Origin: Lasioglossum baleicum
Lineage: Eukaryota; Arthropoda; Insecta; Hymenoptera; Halictidae
Assembly (NCBI RefSeq): GCF_051020765.1
Contig: NC_134929.1
Span: forward strand, 4,552,786-4,616,785
Length of the DNA: 64,000 bases
Direction of reading: 5' to 3'
Every line of letters starts with the position of its first letter. Position 1 is the stretch's first letter. The position numbers and the translations under genes were made by a program. The notes under the pieces are model-generated. The model was not told the origin of the DNA and ran no database searches. It saw only the letters and a list, made by a program, of their open reading frames with translations. Shown here piece by piece: positions 31,875-43,000 of this stretch.

Positions 31875-33464
31875 AGAATACTATTTTAAATAGTAAATAA
31901 TAAATAATCCTATTTATTTTAAAGTATATGTACAATTTCGAAAATAAAATGATTTATTTGAGGCAGTAATTTTTGCAAATAGTATTTGAAAATAGTATTT
32001 TATTTTAGGAATATTGAAAATATTTGGACTTTGTCTTTATATTTTCAATTTCAATTTTAAATAGTATTGCTGAAAATAATGGTTCGCATTCGAGAAACAT
32101 ACACTGTATGCTTATCAACTAGCCTCAGTAGGCACAAGAAATACAATATTCTATTTTGTGTTTCAGATTATTGAAATAGAAATATTTTATTTTGTGGTTC
32201 CGATTGTTAAAATGGAAATATTTTATTTTCGAAACTGTATATCTTATGAAAAATACTATTTTCTTTAAGCAAAATAAGGTCGAAAGTATTAAATAGTATT
32301 TGAAATATTTGTTTCGCCAAATAATGCCCACCTCTGTCAGGTTGGTAGTTGAGGACGGCTCGGCGCCGCACAGTGGAACCTTTCGTCCAAATCGGAGACA
32401 AAATCAAAGAACTTTCGATAGAAATGAGGTAGAGCGATGAAATTTTTTTAAAATTAAAGCTGAAACTTGGCAGAATATGGGAAAATAGGAAGATTATGGT
32501 ACGAACGTTTTATAACCTTGAGAAAATTCGTTGAACAATTTGTTCACAAAAATCGATTTCTTGTAAAATCCTGAGGTCGTAGACAAATTTTGAGACCAGA
32601 TTTAAAATCAGCGTGAAAAAATCTACAGGAAATGATGTATGGCATGTTACAAAAAATTTTTTTTCTACCCGTGGTATTGCAAAAACCACAATTTTCGTGA
32701 CATTGTGCAAGGTTGACGATTTTTTTCAAGGTTAAAAAATGTTCGTACCATAATCTCCCTATTTTTCCCATATTCTGCCAAGTTTCAGCTATAATTTAAA
32801 AAAATTTCAGCTCTCTATCTCATTTCTATCGGAAGTTCTTTGATTTTGTCTCCGAAATGGACGAAAAGTTCCACTGTGCGCCGTCGCCGTTTTCGTCACC
32901 GGGGTAAACGTGGTCATCCTCGTAGTCGCGGCCTGTCCAACATCCGCGAGCATCGGCTCCGGCGAGGGCGTCGCGGAGGGTTCGCTTGACGATTGAAGTG
33001 CCCGCGCACCCGCTGCTTTGCCTCTTCAAGCGCTGCCTTCCCCGCCGCCGCGAAATCCGTTGTCGTTGGTACCAGGTTGACCGGATCGTAGTCTCTGTAA
33101 CATTCATGTGATAAATAAATATATTAATCGATGAATTAATAATTAGATTCAACTGAATAAAAGATGTACAATGCTTACCGTGGATGGCCCTCATTATCCG
33201 TCTGTAGTACAGTAGGCGAGTCCCACGGATACCCGACCACGTGCGCAACGTCACGACAGTGCCGCGATTCTTCCAGTTATTCCGCTGTTGGCTGTGGAAA
33301 ATTTGTACATTAATATTAATTAATTACAATTATTATATATAACCTCGTGTTACTTACTCCTTTTCCTTTTGCACGCGTAACCAATAGATTTCCGCATTAC
33401 CCTGGAGGTACTATTGACAATGCGTTTTTTTGCAGTGGTATCCCCAGTAGGCCTACTCCACTAT
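31875..33464 (-). repeat. Element II left inverted arm, inner part, with DUF4806-like exons
   Basis: It is the reverse of 48049-49215 except for an inserted MITE (32386-32872) and the absence of one mini-exon unit present on the right. On the minus strand it contains exon-like blocks: one with TLRTWSGIRGTRLLYYRRIM followed by a GT donor (33179-33299 region), and one with DFAAAGKAALEEAKQR (about 33000-33090). They are variant copies of the last exons of the Element II gene. The arm ends 45 bp from the transposase stop. Confidence 0.8.
32386..32872. mobile_element. Palindromic MITE with CACAGTGGAAC ends
   Basis: The inverted ends are CACAGTGGAAC, and the inner arms share ATATGGG and AGTTCTTTGATTTTG blocks. 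The right Element II arm (near 48720-48735) preserves the empty target. CGCCG is present on both sides of the insert, so the duplication is 3-5 bp. A related longer element occurs at 51536-52655. Confidence 0.8.
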
Positions 33465-33508
33465 ACATAAAAAATACTCACGCAAGGACATAAAAGGGTG
33501 CAATGTCC

Positions 33509-36500
33509 TTACGTTTTCTCAGCGTGCGCAAGCACTTTGACAACCCATTGGGATGAGATACCCAATGCGTCATCGCCGTTTGCATGCGTGCTGTTCAGCG
33601 GCATTCGATAACATTTTGCCGTGACATCTTGTATACTTATAAAGGTTACATCTGTGCTCAAAGCCGCACATTTAAAAATATCCAAATCCGAAGAGGATAA
33701 TAATACATCGTAAAATTGATCTATAATTTCAAAACGTCTAACACCTAACGTGTACGCATCTTCGCACGGGTGAATTGATGCGATAATACAAATTGATCCG
33801 TCGCGTAAAATGCAGCAGTCGTCGCGATCGTTTTTGGAAAAGCCTAAATTGAAAAATTTAATCATGGAAGCATGGACAGTGGTAGTGGAATAATCACTAC
33901 ATCCCTCCGTGCTACCATGACTTTTTAATTCCGCCATCCTATTTACATACTGTTGGAGGGGTTTACCCGGCGTTCTGATATATCTATTAAAAATGGACAT
34001 TGTGTTTTCGTACGCAAACGCGGAAAATGAATCTAACGTTCCGAAACGGCTGGCGTCATCCGCCAAATGAAGGAGGCAGTGGACATTATACGATAAGAAA
34101 GATGAACCGTAAAATTCTTCGGAAGTAGAAACAAACAATTCCAATGCCGCTTTTGCAAAATTCACATGTTTCTCTATAAGCGAGGGTGAAACTAATATCC
34201 TAATCGCGATATGGAGCAACAAAAAATGAGTATACACATTCGTAGCTAATATCCCGTACATTACTACCGGGCCGGTATATAAGAGAAATTGGCGAAACTC
34301 GGTCGCTTTAAAAGTTGAATATTCTTCTATTGGCCTCGGGCGTCTAGAAAAATCGGATGGACAGTACTTATCGAGTACTGCCATTCGCGCGGAGATGATA
34401 GAAATCATGTTTCGGGACAATCTTGTTTCCTTTGAATAATTACCAGACACCCAGGCGGATAACAATTTCTTTACAATGCCCAGACAAACAAGGTGCATGT
34501 ATTCGAAGGGAACCTGAGAAACCACTCCCATTTGGAGGGCCGCTAATGGACTATTTCCTTTTTGATGATATTTATCGGGGCTATTGGCATAATCATTATC
34601 GCATCGACGATGATGATTGATGCCACGGAAAACCCGACGTTTCCCTATTGTGGTACCGCACAATTTACATTTGGAACAAGGATTAGAAGATAAATGATTT
34701 TTGTGATTTAAAATAAAAGCCCGCGCTTGTGCATCCGCAATAAAACATCTCAACTGCACAGGGATTGTTTTACCTTGAAAAATAATGCCTCCTTTCGACA
34801 TCATCACGTTGATGTCGGAGACAAATTTTTTAAGGTAAATATTACAATCCCCGGGTTTATTTGGACCTTTATAGATGCCTACAACCATCGGTTTGCTATT
34901 ACGCATATTTATGATTCGAATTTGAATTGGCCAAAGCTGAACTTTTTTGTGGGTGTCGATGGTGCACCCGTCAACATGGAAATCTAAAATTAAACGTTCG
35001 GGAATGGTTTCGAGGGTTTCACATAAGTATTCTATTATTTTAGACTCTACCCCGAAATGAACATATTCACCAGGCTCCACCACAGACGTGGTGACTCTGG
35101 TGCGTGGCGTGGAAAGTAAAGTTCTTGCATCTATTGGCAACTTCCGAAAACACGAATGTTCGATCGCGGAACTGCCGATTTCAAAATGTTCGATTGTAGA
35201 GAAATGGGTTCGCGATTGTTCGAATGTTGCCCGCCAAACTAATCTTAGACAACTATTTCAAATTAAATAACGGATCGTGTGGACAAGGAATTGACTGGAG
35301 GAATCGCGTTTCGTTCGAGATCTGTTGGTGAACTCGTCAGTAAGGCTAATCCAACAGATCCTGCCTTAGACGCGCGCAGATCAAACCGTGTTGATCTGTA
35401 TTGTAGTGAAATGTGCTGATCGTGTATGCAGCAATCACGTGAGACGCTCAAGCAAGACTGGTCAGTGTTACTCGTTCAGAGATTCGGAAACGAACTGCTG
35501 AAAGTACTGGACGTTGGTCTTAGCGAGAGGTCGGTTAGGCTCCTCGTGGGTGGAGAGGTTGACCTTAGACGAGGAAAGGGAAGTAGAATCTATTGTAATG
35601 AGGGAAAGAACTGTCCGGGTTGGTTCAGTCAACTCGTCGTTTACCAATCAGGACACCCTTAATTGTTCAAACTTCCTTCCATGGTGACTGAGAGGCTGGT
35701 CTAGTCGGAAGGAAGAGTGGGGTGCTACCTGGTATGAAGGCAAGAGCGGTAATTGACGTCGCTCGACGGTTGACTGTCGCCCCTTGACCGTATCCTTAAA
35801 GAATTGAATGTTTAACCTTGGACTGAGCTTAGCGAACGCGGGCGTACACATCTGGGGTTACACATCTGGGGTTGTAATTTATGACGGCGAGGGTTCTTTA
35901 GAGTTGTATCTTGAGTGACCGTGAATATTCTTAGCCCGGGACGAAGTAAGTATTCCGAGAATTGCCGGATGTACAAAATAACATTTGGCCGTACCTGAGT
36001 GACCGTAGCATAAATAATCTTCTAATCCGAAAAACGGTTGGTAACGGCTATATCATAAATAAAATACGAAGTCGACCCTTAAGCTCTTTATTTCGCGCGG
36101 CAGTACGGTTCACTGCAGATGCCATGGTTCTTTATGTTTAAAGGAGAATTTCCGTTAACGAATTTCTTGCGAGGAAAAACATTTCTTTGTGTAGGACTAC
36201 GATCCGTTGCGACGGAACACGAATGTTTGTGCAAAACGCGTAATATGTTATTCGCCTGGGTGTGCGATATGTTATTGTCCACGAAACAAGTGGCTAAACT
36301 ATCGCGAAACGAGGGTTCTGACACAGCGACAGCAGATGGCCGGGCTGTGTCATTGCGCGACGGAATTGACGAAGGAAAAGAACTCGAAGTGCCGGGCATG
36401 TCGTGATCAATATCTATGTCGATAGTAGGTTGACGCGAAGACTCGACATTAGAATACGCGAACGAAGACGAGCTGGTGAGAGGAATATCCGGTACACTAA

Positions 36501-36642
36501 CATTAGCGGGGCGTGCTGCTTTTTTACGCGACCTCAACTTTGTTCTTACTACATTCAAAACGCGCCGTTTTTGACTGGAACTCAATTCCCGAAATGGTTT
36601 CCGCGGTAACGACGTTCGTAAGCTTTTGCTAGACATTGGCAA
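33509..36642 (-). pseudogene. Element II transposase, tnp2/CACTA-like, split by a solo LTR
   Basis: The coding parts are 36642-36224 and 35156-33509, separated by a solo LTR. Leaving the LTR and one CGAA copy aside, the length is 2067 bases, an open frame of 688 codons plus stop, so only the insertion breaks it. The N-terminus is basic and serine-rich. The core has HVDGCTID, ADAQARAFIL with CSKCKLC, FEYMHLVCLG and KATEFRQFLLYTGP, parallel to the Element I protein, with glutamate replacing aspartate in the DYMHL position. It diverges from the DUF4806 gene at 37082. In its present state it encodes only separate fragments. Confidence 0.88.
35157..36219 (+). repeat. Solo LTR inserted in the Element II transposase
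   Basis: The 1063-bp insert begins TGTTCGATCG and ends GACGGAACA, so the tips TGTTC/GAACA are a perfect inverted repeat. CGAA flanks it (35153-35156, 36220-36223), a 4-bp duplication as in Gypsy elements. AATAAA near 36057 suggests plus orientation. No internal region remains. It is unrelated to the LTRs of Gypsy-1 and Gypsy-2 by eye. Confidence 0.85.
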
Positions 36643-37081
36643 AATGAAATCGAATAACCGATATAAAAAAAATATAAATACCTTCCTTTCACGTGCTGGT
36701 CAAATCGCGTAATCCAATGAGGAAACCACTAAGCACCTATAAGCTCCTATAAGCACTCACTAGTATCACCTACTGTCGTGAATAGCAATAGAAGCGGTGA
36801 ATAGCCCGCGAAGAACACGCGAAGCGCGCGTCCAACGAAAACAGGCGAAACGCGCCTCCGCGAAGAACAAGCGAAGCGCGCGTCCAGCGAAAACAGGCGA
36901 AATGGGCCTCCCGCGAAGAACAGGTGAAACGCGCGTTCCGCGAAAAAACAGACGAATAACGTCGAGACAAAAGACAATCGAACAACGGCCCACGATTCTG
37001 GCATTACTATCTCTGCCGGCAATAGATCCTGAGAAGCGCTCCCGTTCACTTGCGACATAAAAATTCTCCGAACATCAGCAT
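36643..37081. promoter_or_regulatory. Divergent promoter region of Element II with GC-rich repeats
   Basis: This interval separates the divergent transposase and DUF4806 starts. Positions 36800-36960 hold about three diverged copies of a 50-60-bp unit with GCGAAGAACA, GCGCGCGTCC and GAAAACAGGCGAAA. The iterated blocks could be protein-binding sites; that is inference. The arginine-rich ORF across it follows from the repeats and is not called. Confidence 0.55.
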
Positions 37082-40000
37082 CATGGATAAAGTAAGCTTG
37101 AATTTTTAATTTCTACTTGCCGAATTGTTTGATCGTATCGTTGCCATTGTTGCTGGCACTCCTCGTAGACTGCACGTGACACTGTAATGTAATTTAAATT
37201 AGATAACTATTGTACATATTTTCATTTGCACAGGAAGCAAGGTAAGTATGTATTACATTTTTTTAACTTACTTCTCATCAACAAATTTGTCAACTACTGA
37301 CGATATCTTATTTCCTTATTTTCATCACTAGAAGTTGAAAAATTCGTTGACAAGAAGTAAGTTAAAAAAATTAAATACACTTATGTACCTTACTTCCTGT
37401 GTAAATGAAAATATAATTATCGACAATACATGTTCAATTAAAATTACATTACAGTGTCTCGCACAGCCTACGAGGAGTGTCAGCGACAATCGTCTGTTTT
37501 TTTCTTCCCATTCTTTGATTAATGATATTAATATTCTCTTTCGATGTTCATACATTTCAGAATCAACAACGTCCAAAAAGGCGGCAACAGTTGCCAGCCA
37601 AATATCAAACAGCCTCGGGGGAGGCAGAGCCACCCCGCAAAATATCGCAGAAGCAGCAAAAAACCCCCTCACGCGAGGATATGCTGTTACTGCTGCAGTC
37701 CAGTATCGAGTCGTCGGATCCGCAGATGAACATTCAATTCCCGCCAAATCCTCTGATCCAGAATCGTTCCTCCTCGTCCAACAACCCTAAACCTTCCCCA
37801 CCACTTCCCATCCCCATCCCGACTCCGACACTCCAGGCGCCTCCTCCGCAGCAAGACAGGTGAGAAGCACGAGTTGCACATTTGTTTTAAAATTTAGTAA
37901 TAATTGTAATTAAATTGTATAGTAAATGGTATCACGTTTGTATTTGTTTTAGTATGACGATATTGCTGCATCTTGTCCAGCAGTTGGGGCAGAGGTTTGA
38001 GTAAGTAATACAATAACAATTACAATTGATTGTAATTAATTAATATTAATTTATCAACCTTTTCTTTTAGTATGGGACTGCAGCAGTTGGAGCAGAAGAT
38101 GAAGTAAGTTACACATGGTTATATTTAATCGTTAGTATGTAATGATTGGAATTAATTAATATTAATTTATTAATTTATCAATTTCTCAACCTTTCTTTCA
38201 GTATGGGACTGCAGCAATTAGAGCAGAGGGTGGAGTAAGTGACACGTGGTTATACATACGTATTCGCTAGCATGTAAAATTACAATTAATTAATATTAAT
38301 TTATTAATTTATCAATTTCTCAATCTTTCTTTCAGTATGGGACTGCAGCAATTGCAGCAGAATGTAGAGTAAGTGACACGTGGTTATATGTATTCGCTAG
38401 CATGTAATAATTGTAATTAATTAATATTAATTTATCAATTCATCAACCTTTGTTTTAGTATGGGACTGCAGGAAATCCAGCAAAAAGTTGAGTAAGTAAC
38501 ACGTGGTTATATATAATAATTGTAATTAATTAATATAAATGTAATAATTTAACAACCTTTGTTTTAGAATGAGTACGAAGCAATTGGAGAAGAAGGTGGA
38601 GTAAGTAACAACACGTGGTTTTATATACAGGGTGAGTCCGCAGAAACAGAACAACTAAATATCTCCGTTACTTTTCGTTGTACAAAAAAACTTCTTAGGA
38701 CAAAGTTACACTGTTTGAAGGGCCACGTGTAACGGTGTAAGGGAAAAAATTTTCAAGGTTATTTTTTTACAAGATTTCAAGGTCATTGATATTTTTTTTA
38801 AATGGAATGAGGTATTTTTTAATACATCAATCGATGCAGCTGGACATTCGTTATAAAAAAGTACTAATTTATGTATGTCGAAAAGTGAGTAGTTCACGAG
38901 ATATTTCGATTTAAATAACTCTAAAACACCATTACTGTCGTAGTAACAATAAGACGTTAGCGTCTACTTGTGTAACGTTTTACTACGACAGTAATGGTGT
39001 TTTACAGTTACTCAAATCGAAATATCTCGTGAACTACTAACATTTCGACATACATAGGTTAGTACTTTTTTATAACGAATGTCCAGCTGCATCGATTGAT
39101 ATATTAAAAAATACCTCATTTCATTTAAAAAAAATATCAATGACCTTGAAATCTTGTAAAAAAATAACCTTGAAAATTTTTTCCCTCACACCGTTACATG
39201 TGGCCCTTCAAACAGTGTAACTTTGTCCTAAGAAGTTTTTTTGTACAACGAAAAGTAACGGAGATATTTAGGTGTTCTGTTTCTGCGGACTCACCCTGTA
39301 TAATGATTGTAATTAATTAATATTAATGTACGAATTTCTCTACAACCGTCAGGAAAATAACTGGGATGGTACGGGCCGAGTATCTAGGGCAACGACCGCA
39401 CTGGCTACCGCTAGATTCTCAAGAGGATATCCAAAATTTTGAGAATTGTCCCGATAGCGACTACCACAGTGTCGTAAGTATATTGCAATAAAGGAGAATA
39501 TTGTGTTATTAACCCTCTTAGTGCCGGGCGAAATAGAGGTGCCTATGCGAGAAAAATCGGCCGAATTTCACAGTTTTACAAGGGTTCGGGAAAATGCTTA
39601 TAAAAACCAAACGAGAAACGATATTTACATGATTCAAAAAGCTGCGTATTATAGATGAAATACAGAACTAAACAGTGACACTAGTTTTTTTGTTAGTTTT
39701 TTTTTTCTCCCGCAATGCGAATAGTGTTACGAGCCAGGGCCGCGAGCAGCACGAGTGGCCGGCGAAGGGTTATTACCCTAGGAATATGATATAAATTTGT
39801 TAGTTAAGGAACGCGGACGAACCCAATGCGAAATTGGGGAGCCGCTAGGATTATTGACAGCGAGGACGAACCTGACGCGAAGTCAGGGAGCCTCTAGGAA
39901 TGGAGTCAAACGCAGACGAACCCGATGCAAAACCGGGGAGCTGCTAGGAGGTTGTATAATAGCACAGACGAACCTGATGCGAAATCAGGGAGCTGTTAGG

Positions 40001-43000
40001 ATGCGGACGAACCCAATGCAAAACTGGGGAGCCGCTAGGTTGGATAAATCTCTGTTCGGACAATTGGAATGTCGCGAAAGAACCTGATGGTTAATCAGGG
40101 AATTGCTAGGATAATTAGTAAGCCTCGTAACTAGTATAATTTAATTGATACAATCCGAGCGGTAAGATTGTATCATGTGGGGACGTTCAATTACTTGGTT
40201 AGGATATTGGACGATAATTATGGGTTTAATGAATTTAAGTTAATTATCAAAGAAGACAAATATATTCTTACTATAGAGTTTCGTTCTACAAGTGTACTTG
40301 TGTCGCGAATGAACTGAATTTAGAATAGGAAAGAAATTGAAAGGTGATATTACCTAAGCTAAGACGCACGGTGTTGACGCACTGGCAATGCGGGGGACTC
40401 GGAGCAACCTTGTCACTGCCTAACAGATTTTAGACCGAACTCGCGGAATCTGTACGGTTAAACTTTGATTCAAAAGGAACGAACGTCCGATCTCACTGGT
40501 AGTTGACTTCCGAGATGCAGCACGACGCGACACTATTCGTGATTACGACAGTACTAGCCCACGAGAGTAGAAATGTAAGGGCTTATATAGCCCTGCAATG
40601 ACGGGTGGTACTTGTCAGTACCCTTCAAGTGAACATTCGTATTTTCTCAACGACCAGTTGGTCGTGCGTACGTTTGGGCCCTAAACTAACCTAAACAATT
40701 ATGTAGATTTATCTAGGGAAAAACTCTGTTCGTTTATCTAGGACGGTTCCTGCCAGAGATGATATTGAACACCTGTTCGTCATCCGTAACATCTCCCCAC
40801 CAAGAAGAAACATCGCGGTTCCCGTGATGCTTTCTCATCAGGAAGGAAACGTCCTAGATACAATAGACTTTAAGAAAAAAAAAGAAAAAAGTGGCGTGAA
40901 AAAAAAAATAAACTGAAGAGAAAAAATTTTTAACGAGTGTAGTGTAGGTGTAAGTGTACTTATTGCTAGGTGGTGCTCAGGTAGAGACTGCTGTCGGTGG
41001 AGGTAGTCCTGCTCCTTAGAAGATCGTTATGCATGGTTTCCATTTGCTGCTATATTACGGATTCGGACTATATTTGTTATTAGTTCCGATAAATAGTCTC
41101 CATATGTCTTCAAAATTGTACCGGTTGGAAATGAGGTTGGCTCTCGAGCCTGTTTACCAAAAATTAATTCATATGGTGTGAAGTTGGTAGCTTCATGAAC
41201 AGACGTATTATAAGAGAACATTGCAAACGGAATTAATAAATCCCAATCCTCGTAGTTCTCCATATAGTGTTTGAGGTATTCTGTAAGAACAATATGGCTT
41301 CGCTCCAATGATCCATTAGTTTGTGGTCGGTATCCGGAGGTGGTGATTTGTTTAATCTTGAATATTTCTGACAGATTTGTCATAAGAGTTCCAACGGTGT
41401 GTCAGTGATCAACATAGGTTGACGAGTTTTCGTTCTGACTAATTTTTGCTCCTGACAACTTTTACATTTTCGGATGTAATCCTGAATTTCGTTGCGCATG
41501 TGCGGCCAATGAAATCTTGATCGAATGCGATTGTAGGTTTTTGTAACTCCTTTATGCCCTCCTGTTAGGCTATCATGTGCTTCATGGATGATTTCTTGCC
41601 TGTCTTCTACGGAAGGTGTAGTAATAACACAGTTACATATTGTAATTTGATAAGTTGAATCTGTAAAGACTTCTTTTAATGCTTTGAAAAGTTCATCAGG
41701 CGATGATTTATGATGATCTCCGGTGGCGGATATTCGAAAAGATTTGCTCCTATTTTGTTCTAAAGCAGATTGAAGAGTTTTCAATCCATTAATTATATCC
41801 AATCTTTTTGGTTTATCATAGAAGTTATCGGAAATTACAATGCTGAAGGTTTTAAATAACCCATTGTTTGAAATTATGACCTGTCCCTTTTTCGGTCGTG
41901 CAGCTAAAAGTTCTTGCTTATTTATCAATCCCGTGTCCAGTAACAGTTTTCCTACGGGGGTTATTAGGTTGCGATCAGCTGATATGAAATGTACATAATG
42001 GTCTTCCTTTGCGGTAAGGGTGTTTGAAGAAATGCTAATCCTCTGTTTCGGTTCCGGCGGCGCTTCCAGGTCAGTTTCGGTAGAAGAACCATCGGTATCG
42101 GCGTCAAAGAATGGGTAAGGGTCGGCTGTGCGATCAGGCAGTTGCCGTGCCCTTGCTTCGCGTATTATATTGTTTGGAAATCGAATCACGTTGCGTTGCA
42201 AAATTCCACCTATTTCAGGAAATGGTACCTGCGGTATGTAGGGTACATCCTGCTGTAAATTGTTCCTATTCTCTATAACGGTGTTTTCCAGTGGCTCCTC
42301 AAACGAAATTAAATCACCAGATAAGGTCGTATTCTTATCCGTAGAAAAAATTTCTGTGGAGTTTGCTGCGGGCAAAAAATGGTGTGCGTTGTCCTGATCT
42401 TCGTCTGGCATCACTATCTCTTTAGATAAACTCGGAAGAGTTCTATTTATGTTAATAATTGGTGAGCGTTGAACCTTCCCCAGGGCGGGTTGTTCCGTCT
42501 CATCTGAACTGCTGCTTGTTTGTTGATATTTCGGCCGTTTTTCTCGGTCTCGATGTAGTTGTCTGACGCGTTGTCCTATTGAAACAGCGTCGACAGCTGT
42601 TTTCGGTATTTGGATTTTAAAATCGGGGTCTTTGACTTCCCTCGGGATGAGTGGTAAACAGGTGGAAGTAGGATTACGTGATAATGCATCAGCATTCTTA
42701 TTTGTTTTTCCAGATTTATGGACAACCTGATAATCATATTCTAATAGTCGGAGCTTCCATTTCATGAGTCTTGATGTCGGATCTTTCACAGAATGCAGCC
42801 AAACTAATGGTCGATGATCTGTAACCAATGTGAATTTTGTTCCGTACACATACGGTCGGAAATATTTGACGGCGTATACCATTGCTAAACATTCTTTTTC
42901 CGTGGCTGAATAATTTCTCTCTGCTTTGTTGAGGCTGCGCGATGCATAAGCGATCGGCAGATCATTTCCTATTTCGCCTTGACTAAGCACGGCTCCAACG

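Noticed and set aside
36119..37060. Arginine-rich plus-strand ORFs between the Element II genes
   Set aside because: They follow from GC-rich repeats or lie antisense to the transposase; no domain and no consistent start.
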